From positions 558,001 through 622,000 of the forward strand of contig NZ_CP051515.1 of the NCBI RefSeq assembly GCF_012689525.1: a stretch of 64,000 nt of DNA, given 5' to 3'. This DNA comes from Paraburkholderia aromaticivorans. Its GTDB lineage: Bacteria > Pseudomonadota > Gammaproteobacteria > Burkholderiales > Burkholderiaceae. The translations under genes and the position numbers were made by a program. Each line of letters begins with the position of its first letter. Position 1 is the first letter of the stretch. Shown here one piece after another: positions 27,265 to 36,115 of the stretch. The notes below the pieces were generated by a model, which saw only the letters and a list, made by a program, of their open reading frames with translations, had not been told where the DNA came from and did not search any database.

Positions 27265-27310
27265 TCTGCCGCCAGTTGTCGCCGCGCGCCAAGGCTGCGG
27301 CGCGCCGCCG

Positions 27311-27342
27311 AGCCACTGAGCCACTGAGCCACTGAGCCACTG
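27311..27342 (+). repeat. Short tandem repeat, four 8-bp units
   Basis: AGCCACTG is repeated four times without change. Nearby (27421-27440) CAGGCAGCAA is also doubled. Both lie in the spacer between the GntR gene and the convergent AHL synthase gene. Confidence 0.75.
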
Positions 27343-27465
27343 GGCCAAGGCAATCCCAGGGCGGCATGGCGCGGCGTCGAACCGCCGCTCTCGCGACAGC
27401 GAACCGGCCGCGAAGTAACAGCCAGGCAGCAACCAGGCAGCAACTAACGGGCAGCCAGGCGACAG

Positions 27466-28059
27466 CTAGGCCGCGGCGGCCATCGGTCCGAACAGCGCAG
27501 TACGAGTCTTCGGACTCACCGCGATATCCAGCGCCACCGCCCGCTCCACGCCGATCTGCAATGGCGACCCGAGCCGGCTGATGTCGATGCCGGTCTTGCG
27601 CAGCAGCCGCTCGATCGGCGTGGTAGTCACCGTGACATACCGCGTGATGCCCATCTGATCGGCAAACGTCACGAGTTCGTGAATGGCCTGCATGGTCAGG
27701 TCAGCAAAGCCGAACGACTGCTCCTCGCCGCCGGTTTCGATTGCGAACCGGCTCAATTCCCAGATGTGCCGCCCAACCGGCGCCGCCGCGCCATGCAGCA
27801 ACTGCGGGAAGGTGTCCTTCAGCATGTTGGGGCCTTCGGTCGGCATCAGGCGCCAACAGCCGCGCACTTGCCCGTCGTCGGCCTGGATCAGCATGTAGTG
27901 CGGCCCGAGCGCGTCGTAGCCGTCGATCTCCATGCCCGCGATGGTCGGGATATCCCACCCGAGCCGCCCATGAAATACCCGCGCCCGCAGGCGGTACATC
28001 TCGTTAATGTCTGCGTTGTCGAATTCCTGACGCATTCCAATCCGGATTGCTGTTTGCAT
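27466..28059 (-). CDS. braI: Acyl-homoserine lactone synthase (LuxI family, BraI-like)
   Basis: 197 residues. The conserved LuxI residues are present: Arg25, Phe29 and Trp35 in RLRARVFHGRLGW, Asp46 and Asp49 in EIDGYDA, and the middle motif GCWRLMPTEGPNML with RHIWELSRFAI. It makes an AHL from S-adenosylmethionine and acyl carrier protein. The synthase/RsaL/LuxR order matches the BraI/BraR system of Paraburkholderia, whose signal is a 3-oxo long-chain AHL; the symbol is inferred from that. Divergent from the RsaL-like gene with a lux-type box between. Confidence 0.9.
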   Translation of the reverse strand: MQTAIRIGMRQEFDNADINEMYRLRARVFHGRLGWDIPTIAGMEIDGYDALGPHYMLIQADDGQVRGCWRLMPTEGPNMLKDTFPQLLHGAAAPVGRHIWELSRFAIETGGEEQSFGFADLTMQAIHELVTFADQMGITRYVTVTTTPIERLLRKTGIDISRLGSPLQIGVERAVALDIAVSPKTRTALFGPMAAAA

Positions 28060-28104
28060 GACGTTCTCCTGAACGTGTTGGGGTACCCAATACGCAAGAA
28101 AACT

Positions 28105-28119
28105 TATGCATTTTGAATG
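28105..28119. promoter_or_regulatory. Candidate RsaL-type binding site
   Basis: TATGCATTTTGAATG keeps 9 of the 12 fixed positions of the RsaL site known from Pseudomonas (TATGNAANTTNCATA), and lies 8 nt from the lux-type box, as in the lasI promoter. The match is incomplete. Confidence 0.4.
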
Positions 28120-28127
28120 TTTCTGCC

Positions 28128-28147
28128 ACCTACCTACCTGGATAGGT
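28128..28147. promoter_or_regulatory. las/rhl-type lux box in the divergent quorum-sensing promoter
   Basis: ACCTACCTACCTGGATAGGT fits the NNCT-N12-AGNN consensus of LasR/RhlR-type sites, with both outer ends ACCT and AGGT intact. It lies 69 nt from the AHL synthase start and 66 nt from the RsaL-like start, so one LuxR dimer could act on both. Confidence 0.75.
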
Positions 28148-28212
28148 GTGCATGCTTATCGGGTAACGCAAAATTCGAGACAAGAACCGCACTCAACCGA
28201 CAGGACCGAAAA

Positions 28213-28530
28213 ATGGAACTCCTCGAAAATCATTGGCAACCGCAAACCGGCCTTCAAACCCGCCCGGCGGAGTCTTCCACGGCGGTGGACCGCGTTCTGA
28301 TCATTGCGTACCGCAAGAAGAAAAAAGAAAGCCAACGCCGTTTCTGGGCCCGCTTCGGTGTGACGCAGTCGCGCGGCAGCCGGTTCGAATCGGGTGCTGA
28401 AATCCCGGCGCCGGTCTCGATCCTGCTGGGTCTGTACTTCACCAAAACCGTGTCCGACGCCGATCTGGGCCGCGCCGAGCGCGTGCTCTACAGCCGCGAC
28501 GCCGCCGCCTTGCTCAACCCGGGTCAATAA
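28213..28530 (+). CDS. rsaL: RsaL-like repressor of AHL synthesis
   Basis: A 105-residue protein between the AHL synthase and receptor genes, the position held by RsaL in Pseudomonas and in BraI/BraR loci. The central part forms a helix-turn-helix: AYRKKKKESQRRFWARFGVTQ, shown in pieces, then SRGSRFESGAEIPAPVSILL. Known RsaL proteins repress the synthase gene and so cap signal levels. The 3' end overlaps the convergent receptor gene by 17 nt. Confidence 0.82.
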   Translation: MELLENHWQPQTGLQTRPAESSTAVDRVLIIAYRKKKKESQRRFWARFGVTQSRGSRFESGAEIPAPVSILLGLYFTKTVSDADLGRAERVLYSRDAAALLNPGQ

Positions 28531-29242
28531 GCCCGAGCTGGGCTGCGATCACGGCCGCCGCACGCCGCGAATTCACGCCGAATTTCGTCCTGATGTTCTT
28601 CATGTGGAAGTTCACCACGGCTTCCGAACAGTTCAGGATGTGGGAGATTTCCCAAGTGGATTTGCCGCGTGCGGTCCATTTCAGGCATTCGCGTTCACGC
28701 GGCGTCAGTTTGGGCATTAAGGTCTGAGCGTGTGTATTCAAATGCCGTTGGCTGGTATCGATTACGAGGTCGCGCAATAACACCAGGTTCGGCAATGCCA
28801 CGTTGATATGGCGCCAGAATTCGTCGTTGGGGTTGTTGTCATTGACGAAGCACATCATGCCGGCTTCCTGGTTCGGTCCATGAATCGGCAATGTCACGCC
28901 GGCGCGCAAGCCGTGCGCGCGGGCTTCCTCGTACATGGAGAGCTGCGGCGCGGTCGTGAAGATGTCCGGCGACCAGATCAGCGGCGTGGCGCGCGTCGCG
29001 CAATGCGCGACGGTCGGATCGATGTGAACCAGTCCCTGCTCGTCATAAGTACGGCGCCAGGTGGGCGCGTACGTGCTGCGCACATAGGCGTCTTCGAGGC
29101 GAATGGTCGGGCGCGGCAGCATGGCGATCAAAAGCCTGTCGAAGCCCCACGTCTCGGCGAGGCCCGCGATTGCACCGAACCATTCCGCTTCGTCGGCGGC
29201 GTTCAGTAGCGGTGCCATCTGCTCGATAAAATGTAGCGACAA
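28514..29242 (-). CDS. braR: LuxR-family AHL receptor (BraR-like)
   Basis: 242 residues. The N-terminal autoinducer domain has the usual Trp/Tyr/Asp set (YAPTWRRTYDEQGLVHIDPT) and the GVTLPIHGP turn. The C-terminal LuxR helix-turn-helix is LTPRERECLKWTARGKSTWEI, shown in part, followed by VNFHMKNIRTKFGV. It should bind the AHL made by the adjacent synthase and the box at 28128. The gene converges on the RsaL-like gene with a 17-nt overlap. Confidence 0.9.
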   Translation of the reverse strand: MSLHFIEQMAPLLNAADEAEWFGAIAGLAETWGFDRLLIAMLPRPTIRLEDAYVRSTYAPTWRRTYDEQGLVHIDPTVAHCATRATPLIWSPDIFTTAPQLSMYEEARAHGLRAGVTLPIHGPNQEAGMMCFVNDNNPNDEFWRHINVALPNLVLLRDLVIDTSQRHLNTHAQTLMPKLTPRERECLKWTARGKSTWEISHILNCSEAVVNFHMKNIRTKFGVNSRRAAAVIAAQLGLIDPG

Positions 29243-29791
29243 TTTTTACTCTCTCAGGCTCGCAAACATCCCGTTGCGGTAAATTGCGGTACGGCATTCC
29301 GTCCGGTGGTTTTTGTCTTCACAATCTATCACCAAAATTTATTTCGCAAAGCGAGAATTGATTTTCTAACAAAATGCTCGCGGCGGCGGTTTTGTGAGAA
29401 TGCGAATGAATCGCTTTTTTGTAGCTGATTTTCTGACCGAATTAACATTCACCGATCGTAAGTGTGGGTAATTTTCTCGTAGTAGCCGTTTTGATGCCAT
29501 TCATTGGCAACATTATTGTGAAAGCATTCTAATTAGCGACCGCTGCCAAAATTTCAGTCAAAATCGCACTGATTGCCGATATTGCCTGTTCGCAGACGGC
29601 ACGGCTGCCGCGAGATAAACGTCATGCCAAAGCTCTATTGTCATATAAAAGCAACGCCGCGTAGTTTGTGACGTTCGCGATCCACGCGAAGAATTCGCGA
29701 CGCCGAGTTCGTCACCAAGTTGTTTGACAACATTCCGAGCCCAGTGCTACCGTGAACGCTCCGCTCTGTCCCGCTCACGGTGTGAGACATC
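29243..29791. other. AT-richer intergenic region
   Basis: This 549-nt spacer separates the divergent receptor gene and the sugar-acid module. It is clearly lower in GC than its surroundings over about 29330-29660. It holds both promoters and, near its right end, a FadR-type palindrome (29719). No gene was recognised. Confidence 0.55.
29719..29731. promoter_or_regulatory. FadR/GntR-type operator candidate
   Basis: GTTGTTTGACAAC is a perfect 5-3-5 inverted repeat. The TTGT-N3-ACAA spacing is typical of FadR-subfamily GntR sites. It lies 61 nt before the aldolase-family gene; the GntR regulator at 26575 is the obvious candidate. Confidence 0.5.
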
Positions 29792-30739
29792 ATGAACGAA
29801 TCCCCGGTCCGCGACGGCGAGTTGGCCGCTTCGGTCATGGCGGTGCCGCCGCTCGCCCGCCGCGCCGACTATACGCTCGACGCCGCGCAAAATCGCGCGC
29901 TGATCCGCCATATCGAGGCCGGCGGCGTGCGCACGGTGCTGTATGGCGGCAACGCGAACCTGTATCACATTGCCGTCAGCGAATATCGGGAGTTGCTCGA
30001 CCTGCTGGCCGACGCTGCGGGTGAGGGCACGCGCGTGATTCCGGCAATCGGCCCGGACTACGGAAAAATGGTGGATCAGGCGCGCATCCTCGCGCAAACC
30101 CGCTACCGGACGGCCATGGTGTTGCCGCTCGGCGGCTTCACGACGTCCGAAGGCGTCGAGGCGGGCCTCACGCGCATCGCCGATACGGCGGGCATGCCTC
30201 TCACGCTGTACGTCAAAAGCGAGAATTACGTCGACGTCGACGCACTGGCACGCCTGATCGATCGCGGCGCGCTGATCGCCGTGAAATACGCGATCGTGCG
30301 CGCGAATCCGGCGGACGACCCTTACCTGCGCCGCCTACTGCAACACGTACCGGCGGCCAAGGTGGTGTCGGGCATGGGCGAGCGGCCGGCGCTCGTGCAT
30401 CTGCGCGAATTCGGTCTCGCCGCATGGACTACCGGCTCAGGATGTATCGCGCCGCGCATGGTCGCCGCCCTGCTGCAAGCAGTCAAAACCGGCGATCGCG
30501 AGACGGCGCAACGTCTTTACGACGCCTTCCTGCCGCTCGAAACCCTGCGCGACGACATCTCGTTGATCCGCGTGCTCCACGACGCCGTGACGTTGTCGAA
30601 GATCGCCGACATGGGGCCGATTTTGCCGTTGCTCAGTTCGACGCCGCCCGAGCATCATGCGAAGATCGAGCACGCCGCGCGGGCGCTGCTCGCGTTGGAG
30701 CATGAATTCGCGCAAGCCAACCCCTACCTCGAGCCTTGA
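29792..30739 (+). CDS. Dihydrodipicolinate synthase/KDG aldolase-family protein
   Basis: 315 residues of the DHDPS/N-acetylneuraminate lyase superfamily. The Schiff-base Lys is in IAVKYAI, and GGVRTVLYGGNANLY matches the substrate loop. In sugar-acid routes such enzymes act as 2-keto-3-deoxy-acid aldolases or dehydratases. The neighbouring lactonase and IlvD/Edd dehydratase support that role over lysine synthesis. First gene of the module. Confidence 0.85.
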   Translation: MNESPVRDGELAASVMAVPPLARRADYTLDAAQNRALIRHIEAGGVRTVLYGGNANLYHIAVSEYRELLDLLADAAGEGTRVIPAIGPDYGKMVDQARILAQTRYRTAMVLPLGGFTTSEGVEAGLTRIADTAGMPLTLYVKSENYVDVDALARLIDRGALIAVKYAIVRANPADDPYLRRLLQHVPAAKVVSGMGERPALVHLREFGLAAWTTGSGCIAPRMVAALLQAVKTGDRETAQRLYDAFLPLETLRDDISLIRVLHDAVTLSKIADMGPILPLLSSTPPEHHAKIEHAARALLALEHEFAQANPYLEP

Positions 30740-30748
30740 ACCGCCAGC

Positions 30749-31690
30749 ATGACCGACAACAGCCGACGCTATCCCGATCCCTCCATCCGCGTGCTCGATC
30801 CGCGCTTCAAACCGTTGATCCTGGCTTCCGCGTCCGTCGAGTGCCTGTATCAGGGCGCGCGCTGGTCCGAGGGCCCGGTCTGGTTCGGCGACGGCCGCTA
30901 TCTGCTATGGAGCGACATTCCGAACGACCGCATCCTGCGTTGGGATGAACCGAGCGGCACGGTGTCGACGTTTCGCCAGTCGTCGAACAATGCCAACGGC
31001 CATACGCGCGACCGTCAGGGCCGCCTCGTCAGTTGCGAGCATCTGACGCGCCGCGTCACGCGCACCGAATACGACGGCTCGATCACGGTGCTCGCCGACC
31101 GCTATCGCGGCAAGCGCTTCAATTCGCCGAACGACGTGGTCGTGAAATCGGACGGCTCGATCTGGTTCAGCGATCCGACCTTCGGCATCGACAGCTTCTA
31201 TGAGGGCGAGCGCCAGGAGTCGGAATTGCCGGCGTGCGTGTACCGCATCGACGGCCAATCCGGCGAAGTCACCGTCGTCGCCGACGACGTGCTCGGACCG
31301 AACGGTCTGGCGTTCTCGCCGGACGAGTCGGTGCTGTATATCGTCGAATCGCGCGGCGAGCCGCGCCGCAAGATCCGTGCATTCGACGTCGGCGGCAACG
31401 GCGGCGCGCTGTCGAACAACCGCGTGCTGATCGACGCCGGCCCGGGCACGCCGGACGGCTTTCGCGTCGACGTCCACGGCAATCTGTGGTGCGGCTGGGG
31501 CATGGGCACCGACGAACTCGACGGTGTGCGCGTCTTCACGTCGCAAGGCGAGCCGCTCGGCCACATTGCGTTGCCGGAGCGCTGCGCGAACGTATGCTTC
31601 GGCGGGCGGCATCGCAACCGGCTGTTCATGGCGGCAAGCCACGGGCTCTATTCGCTCTATGTGAATACGCAAGGCGTGCAAGGCGGCTAG
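30749..31690 (+). CDS. SMP-30/gluconolactonase-family lactonase
   Basis: 313 residues, a six-bladed beta-propeller. The metal site shows Glu in RWSEGPVWF, Asn in NSPNDVVV and Asp in FSPDES. It would open a sugar lactone to the free acid, the step before the IlvD/Edd dehydratase. It follows the aldolase-family gene by 9 nt. Confidence 0.88.
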   Translation: MTDNSRRYPDPSIRVLDPRFKPLILASASVECLYQGARWSEGPVWFGDGRYLLWSDIPNDRILRWDEPSGTVSTFRQSSNNANGHTRDRQGRLVSCEHLTRRVTRTEYDGSITVLADRYRGKRFNSPNDVVVKSDGSIWFSDPTFGIDSFYEGERQESELPACVYRIDGQSGEVTVVADDVLGPNGLAFSPDESVLYIVESRGEPRRKIRAFDVGGNGGALSNNRVLIDAGPGTPDGFRVDVHGNLWCGWGMGTDELDGVRVFTSQGEPLGHIALPERCANVCFGGRHRNRLFMAASHGLYSLYVNTQGVQGG

Positions 31691-31827
31691 TTGCCTGACA
31701 AGTCGTCATCAGAGTTCATGCGTGGCTTCGGGTTTGCCCTCGGATGCAGCGGGCAAGCCGTTGAACGGCAAGGATTCATCACGAAAACTGTGGTTTTTGC
31801 GGGCCCGTTGCCGCCACGAGTATTTGC

Positions 31828-31857
31828 TTGACATCAGCTGTTCCGCTTCGCTATGTT
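31828..31857 (+). promoter_or_regulatory. Sigma-70-type promoter for the ABC importer genes
   Basis: TTGACA (31828-31833) is a perfect -35 box, and TATGTT follows after 18 nt as the -10. It lies about 75 nt before the start of the binding-protein gene, so the importer can be transcribed apart from the enzymes upstream. Confidence 0.5.
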
Positions 31858-31929
31858 CCATTGGTAGAAAGACACCGCCCGCAGCGCATCCGACCGGCGG
31901 ATTCCCATACCAAGAAGCGAGGAGACGCA

Positions 31930-33099
31930 ATGACTGTTTCAGACAGGTTGGCGCTCAGGCTGGTGTCCGTATGTCTCGCGGCGAGCGCCGCTTTCGCATC
32001 CGCCGCGCACGCGGCCGATCCGGTCACACTCAATATCGTCGACGTGGCCGGCGACCTTCAACTCACGCAAAAGGGCTTCGAGGCTTTCAAGGCGAAGTAC
32101 CCGAATCTCGTCGCCAATCTCACCTTCACGAATGCGCCCGCGCCGCAGTTGCCCGGCAAAATCAAGGCGATGCAGGCTGCGGGCCGCTCCGATATCGATC
32201 TCGTGCTGACCGGCACCGACGCGCTCGCCGCGGGCATTGAACAGGGTCTATGGATGAAGCTGCTGCCCGAGAACGCGGCGGCGTTCCCCGGCGTGCTCGA
32301 CAAATACGCGCCGGGTCCGCGCAAGATGCAGGATCTCGCGCAGGGCTACGGGCTCGAAGTGGCGTATATGCCGGCCGGTCCGCTGCTCGAATACAACCCT
32401 GCCAAAGTCAGCGACCCGCCGAAGACGCCCGACCAATTGCTGCAATGGTGCAAGGCGCATCCGGACAAGCTGATCTACGCACGGCCCGCGAATTCCGGTC
32501 CGGGCCGCACGTTCCTGATGGGCTTGCCGTACGTGCTCGGCGACAAGGATCCGCAGGATCCGATTCACGGCTGGGACAAGACGTGGGCCTTTCTCAAGCA
32601 ACTGAACGATTGCATTCCTTACTATCCGGGCGGCACGTCCGCGGTGATGAAGGAGCTCGGCGAGGGCACGCGCGACATGACGGTGACCGTCACGGGCTGG
32701 GACATCAATCCGCGCGCGCTCGGCATCGTGCCGGCGGAATTCCGCGTGCAGGCGTTCGACAACATGACGTGGGTGAACGACGCGCACTACATGGTGATTC
32801 CAAAAGGCGTGCCGAAGGAAAAGCTCGACGTGCTTTACAAGCTGATGAACTTCATGCTCGAGCCGGCGCAGCAGGCCATGACCTATGACGACGGTTATTT
32901 CTATCCCGGTCCGGCGATCAAGGGCGTGAGCGTCGAGCAGGCGCCCGCGCACAGCCAGGACGTGCTGAAGAAATACGGCCGGCCGGAGTACGCGAAGCTG
33001 CTCGCCGAGCGTCCGCACGTATTGCCGCTGAATGCCGCGGCGATGGTCGCGGCTTTCAAGAAATGGGACACCGAGGTCGGCGCGCAGAAGACCAAGTAG
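31930..33099 (+). CDS. ABC transporter periplasmic substrate-binding protein
   Basis: 389 residues. A Sec signal peptide ends near AAHAADP (about residues 25-30). The fold is a class of extracellular solute-binding protein related to PotD/iron-binding types: DIDLVLTGTDALAAGIEQGLW, GYGLEVAYMP and TWVNDAHYMVIPKGVP. It is the first gene of a complete importer and has GAGGAGA upstream. The ligand is probably a sugar acid or a related organic acid, judging from the enzymes on both sides. Confidence 0.85.
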   Translation: MTVSDRLALRLVSVCLAASAAFASAAHAADPVTLNIVDVAGDLQLTQKGFEAFKAKYPNLVANLTFTNAPAPQLPGKIKAMQAAGRSDIDLVLTGTDALAAGIEQGLWMKLLPENAAAFPGVLDKYAPGPRKMQDLAQGYGLEVAYMPAGPLLEYNPAKVSDPPKTPDQLLQWCKAHPDKLIYARPANSGPGRTFLMGLPYVLGDKDPQDPIHGWDKTWAFLKQLNDCIPYYPGGTSAVMKELGEGTRDMTVTVTGWDINPRALGIVPAEFRVQAFDNMTWVNDAHYMVIPKGVPKEKLDVLYKLMNFMLEPAQQAMTYDDGYFYPGPAIKGVSVEQAPAHSQDVLKKYGRPEYAKLLAERPHVLPLNAAAMVAAFKKWDTEVGAQKTK

Positions 33100-33188
33100 C
33101 CTCTGCACCCGCCGTGCACGCACGCATGCCGTCTCGATCCCCACGTGATCTATGACGGCGCACGCCTCGCGCGTATCAGGAAACCGCC

Positions 33189-34268
33189 ATGAAGCATCAC
33201 TTTGAGCAGTTGCGGCTCGACTCGGTGAGCCGCAGTTTCACGAATGCTGAAGGCCACGCGATCGCGGCACTGCGGGGACTCGATCTGACCATCCAGCGTG
33301 GTGAGTTCATCGCATTGCTGGGGCCGTCCGGTTGCGGCAAATCGACGGCGCTCAATTGCATCGCCGGATTGCAGCCGTTGACGAGCGGCGGCATCTGGCT
33401 CGACGACAAACGCATCGACGTGCTGCCGCCAGAGAAGCGTGGCTTCGGCATGGTGTTTCAGAACTACGCGCTGTTTCCGCATATGAGCGTGCTCGACAAC
33501 GTCGGCTTCGGTTTGAAAATGCGGGGCATCGGTAAGAGCGAAGCCGTGCGCCGGGTGCGCGAAGCGTTGCAGCTCGTGCAACTCGTCGGGCATGAGCGCA
33601 AACTGCCCGGACAACTGTCCGGCGGCCAGCAGCAGCGCGTGGCGATTGCGCGCGCGATCGTGATCGAGCCGCCGCTGATTCTGATGGACGAACCGCTGTC
33701 GAATCTCGACACCAAGCTGCGGATCGAAATGCGCGCGGAGATTCGCCGCATTCACAGCCAGCTCGAACGCGCGACGCTCTACGTGACGCACGATCAGGAC
33801 GAAGCGCTTTCCATGGCCGATCGCATCGTCGTGATGAGGGAGGGCGTGGTGCAGCAGGTCGCTACGCCGAAAGAGGTCTATACGCGGCCGCAGAATCTGC
33901 ATGTCGCGCGCTTCATGGGCTATCGCAACGTGGCCGAGTTCGAACTCGAAGGCACGCAAGGCGAAGGCGTGATGGTGAGCGCAAACGGTGTGCGTCTGCT
34001 CGGCACGCCGATGGCCGGCTTCAACAGCAAACGCGTGAGCGTCGCGCTGCGTCCCGAGGATATGGAGCGCGCCGTGCCCGGTGCCGAGAATGCCTTCGAT
34101 GCGTTGGTGACGACCGTCGAATACGGTGGCCGCGATTCGCTGCTGCGCGTGAAGACAGCGTTCGGCGATATCTGGGCGCGCGTCGGCGGAGAATTCGAAG
34201 AAGGTGAGCGCGTCAGCCTGCGCGTGCCGCCGTCGCGCACGCTCGTCTACGACGCAGAGGCGGCATGA
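33189..34268 (+). CDS. ABC transporter ATP-binding protein (PotA-like)
   Basis: 359 residues. Walker A GPSGCGKS is at about 45-52, signature LSGGQQQR and Walker B LILMDEP with LSNLD. A C-terminal TOBE-type extension (from about residue 285) assigns it to the MalK/PotA group. Its stop overlaps the next permease start (ATGA). Confidence 0.92.
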   Translation: MKHHFEQLRLDSVSRSFTNAEGHAIAALRGLDLTIQRGEFIALLGPSGCGKSTALNCIAGLQPLTSGGIWLDDKRIDVLPPEKRGFGMVFQNYALFPHMSVLDNVGFGLKMRGIGKSEAVRRVREALQLVQLVGHERKLPGQLSGGQQQRVAIARAIVIEPPLILMDEPLSNLDTKLRIEMRAEIRRIHSQLERATLYVTHDQDEALSMADRIVVMREGVVQQVATPKEVYTRPQNLHVARFMGYRNVAEFELEGTQGEGVMVSANGVRLLGTPMAGFNSKRVSVALRPEDMERAVPGAENAFDALVTTVEYGGRDSLLRVKTAFGDIWARVGGEFEEGERVSLRVPPSRTLVYDAEAA

Positions 34269-35143
34269 ATACGCCCACGCTGTCGCCGCCGCTCGTGCCG
34301 CGCGACGCCAAGGCGTGGCTCGTCGCGCCGGCGTTGATTTTCATCGTCGCGTTGTTCATCTATCCGTTCGCGTACGGTCTGGTGCTGTCGTTCCGGCCGA
34401 TGAACGGCGGCGGCCTCTGGGCCAACTATCTGGCGTTCTTCACCGACACGTCGATGTGGCCGACGATTTTCGTCACGCTCAAGCTCGCTGTGCCCGCCAC
34501 GTTGATCAACGTGGGCGTCTCGGTGCCGGTGGCATTTGCGTTGCGCCGCTACTCGCGCTATCAGAAGCTCGTCACGACGCTGCTAGTGATTCCCGTGACC
34601 CTCGGCACCGTGTTGATCGCCGACGGCATGCTCACTTACTTCGGGCCGAACGGCTGGTTTCCGCAAGCGCTGCAGGGCCTGCATCTCTATACGCGCGAAG
34701 TGCGCCTCACGCATAACTTCTGGGGCGTGCTGATTTCGCTGATCGTGTCGGGTTTTCCGTTTGCGTTTCTGTTGACGCTGTCGTATGTGACGGGCATTGA
34801 TCCGACGCTCGCGGCCGCGGCGGCGACGCTCGGCGCGAGTCCGTGGCAGCAGTTTCGCCGCATCTATCTGCCGCTGCTGGTGCCGGGGCTGACGATGGCA
34901 GCGTGTCTGTCGTTCGTGCAGGCGTTTTCGGTGTTTCCGTCGGCGGTGCTGCTCGGCGCGCCTGCCGGCCCGACGCGCGTGATGTCGATTGCCGCGGCCG
35001 AAGCAGCATTCGAAAGCTACGACTATTCGCTGGCGTCCGCGATCGCGATGGTGATGGGCTTCGTGCAGTTGCTGGTGGTCGCCGCGCTGCTCGGCGCGCG
35101 CCGCTTCTTCTACAGCGGTCCGGCAACCGGAGGCAAAGGCTGA
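34265..35143 (+). CDS. ABC transporter permease 1 (PotB-like)
   Basis: 292 residues and six membrane segments. The EAA loop that contacts the ATPase is AAAAATLGASPWQQFRRIYLP, shown whole it is 21 long, so only its core GASPWQQFRRI is quoted. Start and stop overlap with neighbours by 4 and 1 nt, showing tight coupling in the importer operon. Confidence 0.9.
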   Translation: MNTPTLSPPLVPRDAKAWLVAPALIFIVALFIYPFAYGLVLSFRPMNGGGLWANYLAFFTDTSMWPTIFVTLKLAVPATLINVGVSVPVAFALRRYSRYQKLVTTLLVIPVTLGTVLIADGMLTYFGPNGWFPQALQGLHLYTREVRLTHNFWGVLISLIVSGFPFAFLLTLSYVTGIDPTLAAAAATLGASPWQQFRRIYLPLLVPGLTMAACLSFVQAFSVFPSAVLLGAPAGPTRVMSIAAAEAAFESYDYSLASAIAMVMGFVQLLVVAALLGARRFFYSGPATGGKG

Positions 35144-36072
35144 TGACGACCGATCCTCGCGCGGCGCAGCCTTCATGGTCCGCGTCCACATCGAACGATC
35201 ACGACGACGGCGCGCGCGAGCCGGACAAGCGCGTGAGACAACGTGCCGGCTTGCCAGGCAGAATCTGGCGCGTGCTGGTGTGGGGCGCGATGGTGTTCTT
35301 CCTCGTCAACGTGGTGCTGCTGATCGCGACCGTCGCGGTCAATTCGATAGCGACGCGCTGGTTCGGCACCTTGTTGCCGCAAGGCTTCACGCTGCATTGG
35401 TATGCACAGGCGTGGAGCGACTTCCAGTTGGCGAGCGTGTTGTGGGTGACCGTCGAAGTGGTCGGCGCAGTCGTGCTGCTGTCGGTCCTGCTCGGCGTGC
35501 CGGCGGCATATGCGCTGGCGCGCGTGCAATTTCCCGGCAAACGCATCGCGATGCTGATCTTCCTGTTGCCGCTGATGGTGCCGCCCGTCACCTACGGCAT
35601 TCCCATGGCGACGGTCATGTACAAGGTCGGTCTGGCCGGCACGCTGAGCGGCGTGATCCTCGCCAACCTCGTGCCGGCGTTGCCGTTCGTGATTCTCGTG
35701 ATGACACCGTTCATCGAACAGATCGATCCCAATCTCGAAGCGGCGGCGCGCATTTTCGGCGCCAACACGTTCCGCTATTTCCGCTACGTGCTGCTGCCGC
35801 TGCTCGTGCCCGGCATGCTGGCGGCGGGCTTGCTGGTGCTCGTGCGCACCATCGGCATGTTCGAGCTGACTTTTTTCACCGCGGGCCCCGCGACGCAAAC
35901 GCTCGTGGTCGCCCTGTACTACGCTGTATTTTCGACGGGCGTGCGCGCGCCGCAATCGATCGATGCGATGGCGATGATCTACATGGCGATCACGCTGATC
36001 TGGGTGCTGATCGCACTGCAATTCGTGAGCCCGACGCAGATCGTGTCGCGCGTGAAGGAACAGAAGCGCTGA
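35143..36072 (+). CDS. ABC transporter permease 2 (PotC-like)
   Basis: 309 residues. About 40 polar N-terminal residues ([14 protein letters not shown]) precede six membrane segments. The EAA loop reads [18 protein letters not shown]. The ATG overlaps the stop of permease 1 by one base (TGATG). It completes the importer. Confidence 0.9.
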   Translation: MTTDPRAAQPSWSASTSNDHDDGAREPDKRVRQRAGLPGRIWRVLVWGAMVFFLVNVVLLIATVAVNSIATRWFGTLLPQGFTLHWYAQAWSDFQLASVLWVTVEVVGAVVLLSVLLGVPAAYALARVQFPGKRIAMLIFLLPLMVPPVTYGIPMATVMYKVGLAGTLSGVILANLVPALPFVILVMTPFIEQIDPNLEAAARIFGANTFRYFRYVLLPLLVPGMLAAGLLVLVRTIGMFELTFFTAGPATQTLVVALYYAVFSTGVRAPQSIDAMAMIYMAITLIWVLIALQFVSPTQIVSRVKEQKR

Positions 36073-36115
36073 ACACGCCCTAAGGAAGTCCCCTTGGACA
36101 ACGGCGAAAGACATC

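Noticed and set aside
27311..27342. CRISPR-like repeat
   Set aside because: Four adjoining 8-bp units without spacers are a simple tandem repeat. No cas gene is present.
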